Source: Ixodes scapularis
Lineage: Eukaryota; Arthropoda; Arachnida; Ixodida; Ixodidae
Length of the DNA: 64,000 nucleotides
NCBI RefSeq assembly: GCF_016920785.2
Contig: NW_024609836.1
Location: 9,950,018 to 10,014,017 of the forward strand
Direction: 5' to 3'
The notes beneath the pieces were generated by a model that did no database searches, was not told where the DNA came from, and saw nothing but the letters and a program-made list of their open reading frames with translations. How positions within the stretch are numbered: position 1 is the stretch's first letter; each line of letters begins with the position of its first letter. The position numbers and the translations under genes were made by a program. Of this stretch, positions 22,660-33,382 are shown one piece after another.

Positions 22660-23634
22660 GGATATTGTGGGACGTATGGATACGATCGACAGGTGAGAAA
22701 CAGCTTATTTACGGGCTTTCTTGTTCATGTAGGACGCAAGTAAGATGCTGCAATCGTTTTTTTTTTTAATCGCATGATAAATTGCAATTTTGTTCCTTGT
22801 CATTATTCGTATGCAGTTGCGTCGACATTTGTAAATATGCCCGCTAATCTAGTTTTCACTGGAAGATGAAAATCAAGTTTGTGTGATTATTGAAAGTGAG
22901 TTGTTTGTGGTTCTGTGTTTATTTATACTAAAGTTATTTTATTGCCTTTTCCGCGTTTATACTAGAATCTTAACTGTATTAAGGTGATAGTATTATTATA
23001 TACAAAATAAGTTATGCTTTGTTCTAAGGCAGCTCGAGCCCATAGGGAGAAGTAAATTAGTAGACTAAGTAGTAAGTTTAGTACCCCTGCCACAGGGAAA
23101 CGTTAATATCTTTTCATTCAGTGATATAGGATTTAATCAGCTCGCGGTCTTGAGTGATTATACGAGCGCCGCAAGCGGATTTGTCTACCCTATAATGTCA
23201 TTCGATCGAAATTACATTAATTTTGCCATGTGGCCGGGGTATGATGCAAGAATTCAGTGACTGCACGCGATAACGTCGCTTACATGATCATGAGAAACGC
23301 TTGTCGTGCCTTGTCCGCGTTGACTATGTCTACGTGATTTTTAACTGTTCTGTTTTGCTGTTTCAAAATCACTGCGTGTCTCGCCATTTTGTCGAAGTAT
23401 TTCTGTATAAAATATGCATTCCTACAACAATAATTACATGACTCAATGTTTTCGACTTAACACAATCACATTTTTCGATAGACGTCTTGTACGCATACCT
23501 CGTGCGATTTCGTACCGATTCTTTAGCGGTGTAATATTTTGCTCGTGTAATAAAATGTTTTCTAGACCCGTTGCTATCTGCAGCTTTCATTTGAGCTAAT
23601 TATGACACGCGTATGTGACTAAAAACGCGTTACG
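22660..23634. other. AT-rich gene-less stretch before the GC array
   Basis: No gene, RNA or repeat unit recognised. It contrasts strongly with the GC-rich array that follows. Confidence 0.4.
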
Positions 23635-23766
23635 ATGGTCGATCTACGCGCGTTGCATTCGCTTCGACGCGCGCCCCCGATGGCCTTCCTTTGCGACGTC
23701 ACGAGAAGAGCACTACGGCCTTGTCTTCTAGGAGATGTTGGTCACGCCCGGCGTGACCCCTCCCTC

Positions 23767-25638
23767 CTGTCGGCCGGCGCTGTCGGCCGGCGCTGTCGGC
23801 CGGCGCTGTCGGCCGGCGCTGTCGGCCGGCGCTGTCGGCCGGCGCTGTCGGCCGGCGCTGTCGGCCGGCGCTGTCGGCCGGCGCTGTCGGCCGGCGCTGT
23901 CGGCCGGCGCTGTCGGCCGGCGCTGTCGGCCGGCGCTGTCGGCCGGCGCTGTCGGCCGGCGCTGTCGGCCGGCGCTGTCGGCCGGCGCTGTCGGCCGGCG
24001 CTGTCGGCCGGCGCTGTCGGCCGGCGCTGTCGGCCGGCGCTGTCGGCCGGCGCTGTCGGCCGGCGCTGTCGGCCGGCGCTGTCGGCCGGCGCTGTCGGCC
24101 GGCGCTGTCGGCCGGCGCTGTCGGCCGGCGCTGTCGGCCGGCGCTGTCGGCCGGCGCTGTCGGCCGGCGCTGTCGGCCGGCGCTGTCGGCCGGCGCTGTC
24201 GGCCGGCGCTGTCGGCCGGCGCTGTCGGCCGGCGCTGTCGGCCGGCGCTGTCGGCCGGCGCTGTCGGCCGGCGCTGTCGGCCGGCGCTGTCGGCCGGCGC
24301 TGTCGGCCGGCGCTGTCGGCCGGCGCTGTCGGCCGGCGCTGTCGGCCGGCGCTGTCGGCCGGCGCTGTCGGCCGGCGCTGTCGGCCGGCGCTGTCGGCCG
24401 GCGCTGTCGGCCGGCGCTGTCGGCCGGCGCTGTCGGCCGGCGCTGTCGGCCGGCGCTGTCGGCCGGCGCTGTCGGCCGGCGCTGTCGGCCGGCGCTGTCG
24501 GCCGGCGCTGTCGGCCGGCGCTGTCGGCCGGCGCTGTCGGCCGGCGCTGTCGGCCGGCGCTGTCGGCCGGCGCTGTCGGCCGGCGCTGTCGGCCGGCGCT
24601 GTCGGCCGGCGCTGTCGGCCGGCGCTGTCGGCCGGCGCTGTCGGCCGGCGCTGTCGGCCGGCGCTGTCGGCCGGCGCTGTCGGCCGGCGCTGTCGGCCGG
24701 CGCTGTCGGCCGGCGCTGTCGGCCGGCGCTGTCGGCCGGCGCTGTCGGCCGGCGCTGTCGGCCGGCGCTGTCGGCCGGCGCTGTCGGCCGGCGCTGTCGG
24801 CCGGCGCTGTCGGCCGGCGCTGTCGGCCGGCGCTGTCGGCCGGCGCTGTCGGCCGGCGCTGTCGGCCGGCGCTGTCGGCCGGCGCTGTCGGCCGGCGCTG
24901 TCGGCCGGCGCTGTCGGCCGGCGCTGTCGGCCGGCGCTGTCGGCCGGCGCTGTCGGCCGGCGCTGTCGGCCGGCCGGCGCTGTCGGCCGGCCGGCGCTGT
25001 CGGCCGGCCGGCGCTGTCGGCCGGCCGGCGCTGTCGGCCGGCCGGCGCTGTCGGCCGGCCGGCGCTGTCGGCCGGCCGGCGCTGTCGGCCCGCTGTCGGC
25101 CCGCTGTCGGCCCGCTGTCGGCCCGCTGTCGGCCCGCTGTCGGCCCGCTGTCGGCCCGCTGTCGGCCGGCCGGCGCTGTCGGCCGGCCGGCGCTGTCGGC
25201 CGGCCGGCGGTGTCGCCCGGCGGTGTCGCCCGGCGGTGTCGCCCGGCGGTGTCGCCCGGCGGTGTCGCCCGGCGGTGTCGCCCGGCGGTGTCGCCCGGCG
25301 GTGTCGCCCGGCGGTGTCGCCCGGCGGTGTCGCCCGGCGGTGTCGCCCGGCGGTGTCGCCCGGCGGTGTCGCCCGGCGGTGTCGCCCGGCGGTGTCGCCC
25401 GGCGGTGTCGCCCGGCGGTGTCGCCCGGCGGTGTCGCCCGGCGGTGTCGCCCGGCGGTGTCGCCCGGCGGTGTCGCCCGGCGGTGTCGCCCGGCGGTGTC
25501 GCCCGGCGGTGTCGCCCGGCGGTGTCGCCCGGCGGTGTCGCCCGGCGGTGTCGCCCGGCGGTGTCGCCCGGCGGTGTCGCCCGGCGGTGTCGCCCGGCGG
25601 TGTCGCCCGGCGGTGTCGCCCGGCGGTGTCGCCCGGCG
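23767..25638 (+). repeat. 1.87-kb GC-rich tandem array in five blocks
   Basis: By position arithmetic the array reads as five homogeneous blocks. They are CTGTCGGCCGGCG (13 bp) x92 at 23767-24962, CTGTCGGCCGGCCGGCG (17 bp) x7 to 25081, and CTGTCGGCCCG (11 bp) x7 to 25158. Then come the 17-bp unit x3 to 25209 and GTGTCGCCCGGCG (13 bp) x33 to 25638. I saw no mismatches inside blocks. The units are CpG-dense and contain the GCCGGC palindrome. No stop codon can arise in any frame, so the long open frames here (up to 675 codons) are artefacts. Confidence 0.95.
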
Positions 25639-25925
25639 GCGCCGTTCACTCTAGTGTGGTGAGGCCCTAAAAGGGCCCTGCAATCATATTTAAGCGACTA
25701 CTTTTTTTGCGGTTTCCATGTCTCTTGGGGTTCGGGCAAGCCAGCGGGCACGGAGAGAGTAACTAAATATCAGTGCGTGATATTTTAACCGGACGACGCG
25801 GAAACCTCCTCCACCGACGAGGGCGACCCGCGGTACCGAAAGCGCGCGATATGTGACGTCTTTGGTCCTGGGCTTACTACTGGTCAGAGCCGCTAAAAGC
25901 TTCTTTTAGTCGAAATACAAAATAT

Positions 25926-26664
25926 AAGTGGCGCGAACCGTTTCAATTATTTATAAAAGCAGTTTTTGTTCAATATTTTAGATAAAGAAAGAAACGAATG
26001 CAGTTCATAAAGTACGGAAACAAGAAATGACCCGTCGAGATACCCGCCACCAAGCGGTGAAAAAGGCGGCGCATACTAGAATGGAGTAGTGGGATCAGGG
26101 GCCGACACGGAAAGGTCCCGGATGTACGTGACGGCGCTGCGGTCGTGTGGGCAGGAGGATCCGACCGGCTCCGAGCGTTCCGAAGGCCTTCGGCGAGAAG
26201 CTTTGCTTTGCGGTTTGGCCGTTTCGCGGTATGGCAGCGCAAAGCAGCTCCCATTCTGAACTGATCTTTACGCCATGTTTTCTGTCGTTTGTGGCCAATG
26301 AAGTGTCATGCCGAATTAGTGTTTAACCACGCAGCAAATGCAATGAGAGCCGCTCTGGCTTCCCGCTGCATACAGCCTGTCCAGAACATGCTTTAGTGGC
26401 GCCCTCTCGCCCTGTCGACACGGAGTGCGGCAGCCGTGAGCGCTCGATGAGCTCACTATTTCTCCTTTAGTTCACGGCCACTCTCAAGCAACCAAGGACA
26501 TCATGAGGAAGGTTATTTATTGCTTGTTTTTGTAATTTTAATTTGCCTATAACTTTTAAAATAAAGGGAATTTCGAGAAAAGAAAAGCTTCCCTAAGTTA
26601 CTACGTTCAGTGCGCCCAGGTTCGGTGCAAATTAAAATAAGTAAAAAAGTCATTGCAGGCCCCT
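25926..26664 (+). repeat. Dispersed 745-bp repeat, copy 2
   Basis: Second copy of the repeat at 17480-18226, starting AAGTGGCGCGAACCGTTTCA. It ends at CAGGCCCCTTTAA and is directly followed by AAGAGCTGCGCTCTAA, the end motif of the satellite-carrying element family, at 26668-26683. Confidence 0.75.
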
Positions 26665-26763
26665 TTAAGAGCTGCGCTCTAAAAACGGTGCTTTGGCAGT
26701 TGAAACGGGTACGTCCTGATAAAATAGCATAAAGCTAACCTAAGATGCACGTACGTACATGCA

Positions 26764-27120
26764 TCTTAAAGGGGTACGGAAATGAAATTTTAGCGCCGAT
26801 CTTTCTGCATAAATATGGGCTAGGGACAGGCACCACCTCGGAAATATCAATAGCGCGCTGTAAAACACAGAACTAATTTTAAACCTAATTAAACGATTTC
26901 AAATTCACATCTGGTGGATGGTGGGAAAGTTCTCGTGACATCACTTGTGGCATGGGAGCAGCGCCGTTCTGGGCAATACGGCGCGCCGGCAGAATTAGCC
27001 TAGGCCTGAACGCGTTTGCAAAGCTTTGGCGGAGAAAGCCAAAGCGTAGTTCGCCACAGTGAGCTTGTTCTCGTTGCGGCTCTTTGCACGACACGACCCG
27101 AGCATGCTTCTGGCACGGCC
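26764..27120. repeat. Half of a TTAA-type MITE
   Basis: TTAAAGGGGTACGGAAATGA resembles the ends of the TTAA MITEs at 14746, 41580 and 56216. No matching right end was found, so the boundary on that side is arbitrary. Confidence 0.35.
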
Positions 27121-27615
27121 GGTATTAGTTGCTGCGAGTTGCGAGCTGCGAGCCGACGTTAAAAAAGATATGTTTGAACTACGAGAGTGTCAGCAAGAGC
27201 CACGCAAATAGCTGTTCACACTCGGAGCGGACGCGCGTTTGATCGAAGTGCATTCGCTCTGTTAGACCGCGTTTCGGTAAGCGCTTCTGGACCGATCTTT
27301 TCCTCGGAAAACAAGGAGATCGAGATGACAAGGGAAAAAGATTGACCTCTGAAATTTAGTTCCCTGCAGGGATCAAACTATTCATCCGGGAAGGGTTCAC
27401 AAGGGTCACGCGGGCATATTCCATTCAGCAGGCCAGCCGGTAATGGGCAGACGGTCTTGGCCATGGATCGCCGGAGCAACGGTGCGCCGAGTCGGTGTTG
27501 CTGCTAGGCCTACTATATTCTGCCGAGCTCGCTTGGTCGGTAGAACCGTGGCCCTTGTAGCTCTTCTCGGCTGTTTGTGGATCCTGCATTCTTGATCGTC
27601 GTGGTATGTTTCAAG

Positions 27616-27691
27616 CAGGGCCGTAACCAGGGGGGGGGGGGGGTTCTGACCCCCCCCCCCCCCCGAAATTTTTTTCTGGGTATGGCCCTGG
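27616..27691. mobile_element. Short element with CAGGGCCGTAACCAG termini and G/C runs
   Basis: CAGGGCCGTAACCAG at the left and CTGGGTATGGCCCTGG at the right are inverted copies around a poly-G and a poly-C run. A further right end, CTGGGTACGGCCCTGG, lies at 27910-27925 after a second AAATTTTTTTC segment, suggesting nested or duplicated copies. Confidence 0.6.
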
Positions 27692-28820
27692 ACGGTGCAC
27701 TTGCAGCCAGCCGATTTTAATCTCCACCTCCGCGCACGCGCAGTGGCACCGGTCGGCTACCGGGTACCAAACCGGGACCGGTTCTTCGGTTTGCTATAAC
27801 TCTCCATTGTATGCCACCGATGCACATGATTCATAGGCAAAAATAAGACAATAGACATTTTCAAAATGGCCGCCGTTGTCCCCGAAAACCCCTCCCCCGA
27901 AATTTTTTTCTGGGTACGGCCCTGGTTTCAAGTACTCCTTCCTTTTTTCTTGCCGGTTGAAGTCGGGACGCACAAGAAGAGCAGGTAGAAAAATAAATGT
28001 CCGTTGGTCGTCGCTACCGATAACTGAGCGACGCTGTCGGCCATGTTGATTTGATCGTAAAAAGTGCGGAGCTGTCGCAGGATTCTGTCGTAACCTGCGC
28101 AAAAGTTACGAAAATTTCGTTTCGAGAATACGGGTTTTCTCTCAAATTTGTCGTACGCACTTTTTTTCGCCAAGTTCGCTTCGAGAATCCGGCCACAGAG
28201 CTGGTTTTGTCAGTGGTGCCGTGGTTGCCGACTTGCCGTGGTGCAGCGTGCGTGCAGCCCTTGCTCATCTCAAACGGCCACGTTGTCACAGGTCGTAAAT
28301 CGTCGACGCGCCACCAAGTGGCAACGCTCGTAACCACAACATCCACGCCGTAGCCTTTCCCGTCTGGCACAAGTGACGTCACGAATGTGCCCAATATCCC
28401 AAGACCAAGGAGGTTAGAAGTACTAGGAGGGGGCACGTTGCAATATTGGTGAAGCCTAGTCATAAAAAGTTAAAACGATTTTGTGCCCAGCGTGACCGCA
28501 GATCTCTCTGGCGATTGGTACGCGTGACATGTCACGTGTGAGGTGGATGGTTGATTGTAGAAGGACTCCTTGCAGGCTTGCGCGCGCTCTGTCCGGTAGG
28601 TTTTATCAGATCGAAGGCTAGACTGTGGTGTATTCTAGTACCCCATAGCAACACGAAGGCTAGCTACGGTCACGTGATGTGGTCACGTTGGCATGGTAAG
28701 TGAGGAGAGTAGGGAGGAAAACGAGAAAGAGGCGAGGCGTCAGGGGAGCATGGCTTGTGAAGGCTACGCGGCCGACGTCATGCCCTCTCCTACCCTTCTA
28801 TTCTCCATGCCCAAGACGCA

Positions 28821-28951
28821 TCCCAGGTGCAAATCGGTCCACTTCCAGCTGGGTTATGGAACTGGTCCCAGCTGGAATCCAGCTAAACTGTTTATTTCCA
28901 GCTGGGACCAGTTCCATAATCCAGCTAGAAGTGGGCTGATTTTCGCCTGGG
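28821..28951. mobile_element. Foldback MITE with CAGCTGG arms
   Basis: Arms around TATGGAACTGGTCCCAGCTG and its complement extend outward through CACTTCCAGCTGG / CCAGCTAGAAGTG to CCCAGG / CCTGGG. Confidence 0.75.
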
Positions 28952-29089
28952 ATCGCGCTCTCCGATGGCTGATTTTTGATCGCGCGCCCAATCGGGCCCC
29001 TCAGAGTGAAAAATATAGCCATCCGTCGAAAATACAAACGCGCGATTATGATTTAGGGATATCATTGATCATATTGAACCTATTAGTTG

Positions 29090-30496
29090 ACATTCGTCTT
29101 CCATGTTTTTCGTTACGTGGATGATTACTTAGTCACTCACCCGATCTCAGTTGCTTCTGTAGTTCAAGCCTTTTCTTCTTCATCCTTAGGCCTCAGACAG
29201 CTCAGGCGATGGTCTCCAGTATCTCGATCTTCGTCTCCATCTTCTTCCGACCGGTATTTGTTGGGCCTTCCAACAACGATCTCGGAAACCTATTCCATTC
29301 GGCAGTTCCCATTCTAAACTGGTAAAACATGGAATCATCCGGTCTCTCCTCTCATCTTCTCGCACCAAATCCTGTTCTCACTTTGCAAGCTTCAGCATTG
29401 CCAAACAACAAGAACGTCTCCTCAAAGCTGGTTATCCGCAAGGTCTACTGAGCACCATTCTTGCTCAGTTAATTCTAGCCACCCAAAGGCCCCGTGCTCC
29501 AAGTAGTAAGTCTTCACGTGTTATCTGCATTCCATATGTGTACAACTCGGCGCACAGACTGAAGGGAATTGCACCGCGCTTCAACACTTCACTTGTCTCC
29601 TCGTGCAAGTTGCGGATGAAACAACTGTGCAGGCGCGTGAACGATAACGAATCCCTCAAAAGATGTTCCATCAAACATGCCAATCAGACCGTTCTTTGGG
29701 AAGAGGGGGTGGTATGCCCCATTCCTTTCTCATGTGGTGACCGACATATTGGACAGACAGGGCGTTGCCTAAACACCCGCCTACGAGAGCTTGTCCTCGA
29801 GGTCTCTCGTGCTTCGAGCGATTCTTTTCACCCAATAGAAAGTATTCACTGGACGCCATATTTGAGGGCGATGTTTAGAGCGCATGCTCAGAACGAGCTC
29901 ACATTAATAGCCTGCTAAGACCGGCAACTTTGATGATGCTAAATGCATGCCCCAAAGGGACTGCGGAAGCTCGCCGTCAGCACGCGCTCAGCAGCAGCGC
30001 ACACGGATGTGGCCGCCGCGGCGAGATGTTTTGGTGGCGCCCTCCTATGGTTCCCCCTTGTGACGTCATTACCTTGCGAACAACAAGTTCGATGGTGTTT
30101 GTAAATAGCATGGTGGAAGCCTGAAATCATTGCGCTCTCAAAGCAACACTACCAATACCGTCGAAATTAAACTTCTTTCATTCCTCTTATTTCCGTCGAT
30201 GGTATACCCTTTCCGACGTCATAGTCAGCTTTTGGGCCAATCGTGGAGGCCGACCACAGCGACGCTTTCGGTCGCGCACGTCGCCAATAGTTGTGCATCC
30301 ACGCCTCTGCACGAACTGTGAAGCCCGGTTCCAGGCTATGTTCCAGGACACCAGCACGATTGGCAGACACAAGAACAAGCTCGGCCGAGAGATCATTGAA
30401 GCATACAAGTTAGCCGATGATGATCACAACATCGCTGCTCCCTCTCTCGCGTTGTCCCGAGTTGAGGTGAACTACCTGAAGCCAGAGCTGGATTAG
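29090..30496 (+). mobile_element. Old degenerate Penelope-like element
   Basis: Broken frames in order give FRYVDDYLV (RT motif C) at about 29110, a linker with FNTSLVSSC, and the GIY-YIG piece VVCPIPFSCG...HIGQTGRCLNTRLREL at about 29710-29800. The C-terminal part LGREIIEAYKLADD to LKPELD* lies at 30390-30496. Several frameshifts and an insertion near 29842-30010 disrupt it. It belongs to a different lineage from the 8-12 kb copies, as shown by the different GIY-YIG and C-terminal sequence. Confidence 0.75.
29842..30010 (+). repeat. Dispersed repeat E, copy 1, inside the old PLE
   Basis: AGTATTCACTGGACGCCATA through GAGCGCATGCTCAGA and ends near CGCGCTCAGCAGCAG. It matches 34930-35094 in inverted orientation. 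Confidence 0.6.
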
Positions 30497-30727
30497 TCAA
30501 AGGGCCCTCTATCTGAATTTGTCAATAGTGTTCTTTTTCTTTCTTTCAGAATTTCTTTATCTTCTAGTGTATTGGGGGTGATTTTGTGGGGTTTTTTTCC
30601 GAGCGTATATAAATATATTATTTTACGCATCTTCCTCTTTAATCTCAAACGTTAGGAGGGAAATACTACTATTGTCACAAAGGACAAGTGATGAGGCGGC
30701 GAATAACGGAGTAAAATGAACGTCTAA

Positions 30728-30933
30728 TCGGGCGAACTCATGCCCAAAAAGTAAAAGGAGAAAGAAAGATAACAACAGAGCGTCGCGGGCGTCGAAGGCG
30801 GCGAATTAGCAAGATCGAACGCTGATGCGAAAACTGACTCCGCTCGCCTTGCGGAATCCCTTATGTACCCTCGTGGGTTTCTGGATCGTTCGGCGTAGAA
30901 GGTTCGGCGCGTAGAACATTCTAACCTCGAATC
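30728..30933 (-). repeat. 206-bp direct repeat, LTR-derived, left copy
   Basis: It is almost identical to 32647-32852 (few mismatches) and has the same length and orientation. It sits at the 3' end of the gypsy coding remnant. It begins, on the - strand, with GATTCGAGGTT, which is also the end of the truncated RT coding sequence, followed by AGAATGTTCTACGCG. Confidence 0.8.
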
Positions 30934-31440
30934 CGTACAGTCCGTCGGGAGTGACGAAGGCAGTTTTCTCCCGGTCGCGTTCGTCGACTTCAATCTGCCA
31001 GTAGCCACTCTTCAGATCCATCGACGAAAAATATCGGGAGTGGCGCAGTCGGTCTAACGTATCGTCGATGCGGGGGAGTGGATAGACGTCCTTCTTCGTC
31101 ACCGCGTTCAGTCGACGATAGTCCACGCAGAACCGCAGGGTTCCGTCCTTCTTCTTTACAAGGACGACTGGGGACGCCCATGGACTTCTTGAGGGTTGAA
31201 TGATGTCGTCGTCGAGCATCTCTTGGACTTGATCCTGAATCACCTTCCTTTCCTTTAAGGAGACTCGATACGGCGACTGATGGACAGGGAGCGCGTCGTC
31301 GTCGGTAATAACGCGATGTTTCGCCATTGGCGTTTGGCGAACTTTCGACGACGTGGCAAAACAGTCACTGTATTCGGCGAGGAGATCAACCAGTTGCCGG
31401 CGCTTAGGAGCTGGGAGCTCGGGGTTGATGTCGATAGGCG
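30934..31440 (-). pseudogene. Gypsy reverse transcriptase, truncated
   Basis: Conserved RT pieces include MAKHRVITDDD, VQEMLDDDIIQPSRSPWASP, VLVKKKDGTLRFCVDYRRLN (motif 1/2) and YFSSMDLKSGYWQI (motif A with catalytic Asp). The frame then runs into the LTR-derived repeat right after GLYGFEV, losing motifs B and C. Confidence 0.88.
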
Positions 31441-31469
31441 GCGGCGGCGGCGTGCTGTTCTGTTGTAAC

Positions 31470-32196
31470 GACGAAGTTTCTTCGGAGACTGCCGGGTGAC
31501 CACGGCTGGCGCCTGAAACTCCTCAATGTGGCCTACAGTGGTACCCTTCGTTAGGTGCTGCGGCTCCTCTCGGAAGTTTGTCACAAGAACAGTTGTACGT
31601 CCTTCTTGGAGATCCGTTACGCCTCGTGCGACGCCAATTCGTTTCTCAAGGAGCAGTTGGACGCTGCCTTCCAGAAGAGCTTCACCGTGCATGGCTGAGT
31701 CGGTTATGACGGTGACGAAAACACTCGACCGCGGTGGTAAGTTCACATGGTCGGCGATAACTCGGATCGCGGTTGACGTTGTGTTGGTCTCCACCGGCGG
31801 TAAAACAGGCTTTCGCAGCGTCAGCTGGTTTACCCCAAGGTCGATGACGGCGCCATACTCGCAGAGAAAGTCCATTCCGAGGATAACGTCCCTCGAACAG
31901 TCTTGCAGAACGACGAACTTCACAGGGCACGTCTCACCGTGGATCGCGACGCGAGCAGTGCATCTCCCGACTGGTGTGATGAGGTGCCCTCCGGCGGTTC
32001 GTATTTGTGGTCCAACCCACGGCGTGGTGACTTTTCGAAGGCGGCGGGAGAGTCTCCCACTCAAGACCGAGTAGTCTGCTCCGGTGTCCACGAGTGCTGA
32101 TGCGTCGTGGCCGTCAATGACGACGTTTAGGTTATTGGACACTGCTGCAGGGGCGTCGTTTCGGTCTCTGGTAGCGTTTGAGCGGGGGCCCTCCAA
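31470..32196 (-). pseudogene. Gypsy aspartic protease
   Basis: Retropepsin with the active-site motif ALVDTGADYSVLSG, the flap-side GGHLITPVGRC, and the second conserved DVILGMDFLCEYGAVIDL. The C-terminal part goes out of frame relative to RT, so a frameshift lies between 31390 and 31470. Confidence 0.85.
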
Positions 32197-32258
32197 CGTT
32201 CTTGGAGGATATTGGCGTCGGTCGTCTTCGGCAACTCCACTTCCAGGGGTTGCCGCGC

Positions 32259-32552
32259 CTAGTTTCCCCGGCGTGGAGCCAGGGGCGACAGGCTTTCACG
32301 TCGGGGTCGGTGCATCGGCGAAGCTGGACGTCGTGGCGAAGGCGACCAGAACTCCCGGCGGGACGCAGGCTCGGGGGACTGAGGTCGTCGCAGGTACTCG
32401 TCGATTTCCCGAGGCCGTTCACCATAACGGGGTCGCGGGTCGTTCGGGTGGAACCCGCGCAGCCCGAGTCGACGGTATGGGCATCGGCGGTAGGTGTGGT
32501 CTGCTTCCCCGCAGTGGAAGCACAGAGGGCGTCGGCCGGGCGTTCGCCACAC
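32259..32552 (-). pseudogene. Gag nucleocapsid fragment with zinc knuckle
   Basis: Contains CFHCGEADHTYRRC, a CX2CX4HX4C zinc knuckle of retroelement nucleocapsids. The frame continues with an Arg/Pro-rich tail (PRRPASPMHRPRRE). Upstream Gag sequence is missing between this and the repeat at 32647. Confidence 0.75.
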
Positions 32553-32646
32553 ATCGTTCTTCCGGGGTGCACGGGGCTCCTAGCTGACTGGCGTACTGGA
32601 GCTGGTCGTCGCGGCGTCGGTCGTGCTGCGGCGCAGGAGAGTGACG

Positions 32647-32852
32647 TCGGGCGAACTTATGCCCAAAAAGTAAAAGGAGAAAGAAAGATAACAACAGAGC
32701 GTCGCGGGCGTCGAAGGCGGCGAAGCAGCAAGATCGAACGCTGAGGCGAAAACTGACTCCGCTCGCCTTGCGGAATCCCTTATGTACCCTCGTGGGTTTC
32801 TGGATCGTTCGGCGTAGAAGGTTCGGCGCGTAGAACATTCTAACCTCGAATC
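32647..32852 (-). repeat. 206-bp direct repeat, LTR-derived, right copy
   Basis: Partner of 30728-30933. It also carries GATTCGAGGTT at its start, although that sequence belongs to RT rather than to an LTR. Confidence 0.8.
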
Positions 32853-32912
32853 AGCCCAAGACGGTTCTCGAATTTGCCAGAACATCAAATTACACTGTCA
32901 ACAAAAATGTGT

Positions 32913-32986
32913 AGCCGCGGCCAGGAATCGAACCTGGCCTTCTGCGTTGGAGGCAAGCGCGACAACCGTTAGGCCACGTGCGCGCT
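32913..32986 (-). tRNA. tRNA-like sequence, probable pseudogene or SINE head
   Basis: On the - strand there is a box A-like TGGCCTAACGG and a strong T-arm CCAGG TTCGATT CCTGG (box B). The acceptor stem and anticodon stem pair poorly, so I cannot assign an anticodon. It lies 60 bp beyond the gypsy remnant. Confidence 0.5.
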
Positions 32987-33382
32987 GCCTACTTGGCCAG
33001 CTGCGCGCGCGGCACTATTGAAGGAGACACGAGTAAATGTGGGTTGCTAGTTGAAAGAACTGTGCTGTCTTGTCCCTAAGTGTTTTTATTCTTACTTTGA
33101 CTCTTGTATATTTTTCGAGCTGAAATATACATTCATATAAACCAACGTTTTAAATTCTGACCAGTTAGAAAACTCTAATTTTGTTTGCATCAGTCCCCGC
33201 GGGGCTAAGGACCGCGAAATTTGACTGTTTCTGATAGAAGTTTACTCGTTCCGGAGTTAGGCTTGTTTGATCTACAACAAATTTCTGACTGGGCTAGTCG
33301 GAGTATAGCTTCATCTTAGACGCGCCGAAAAGGGAGGCACAATCAGACAGGGCGCCTTACAGTGCGTGATTTCTCGTCCGTG

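Larger units (their letters stand above)
30728..32852 (-). mobile_element. Ty3/gypsy retrotransposon, internally deleted
   Basis: On the - strand in order: a repeat (LTR-derived), a Gag zinc knuckle, a retropepsin, the N-terminal part of RT, and a second repeat. RT stops after G-F-E-V, before the YxDD catalytic box, so the rest of RT, RNase H and integrase are deleted. One frameshift separates protease from RT near 31390-31470. It is dead and nonautonomous. Confidence 0.85.

Noticed and set aside
23767..25638. CRISPR-like appearance of a regular array
   Set aside because: There are no spacers; units are directly joined, and the genome is eukaryotic.
23635..25662. Open frames of 635-675 codons on both strands
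   Set aside because: They lie in a perfect 13/17/11-bp tandem array that contains no stop in any frame, so they carry no coding information.
28693..29124. 143-codon frame on the + strand
   Set aside because: It spans the CAGCTGG foldback MITE and has a mirrored frame on the other strand.
31526..32744. Long + strand frames over the gypsy region
   Set aside because: They are antisense shadows of the protease and Gag frames, which show clear motifs on the - strand.
32913..32986. Functional tRNA gene with a defined anticodon
   Set aside because: T-arm and box motifs are good but acceptor and anticodon stems do not pair well; called tRNA-like only.
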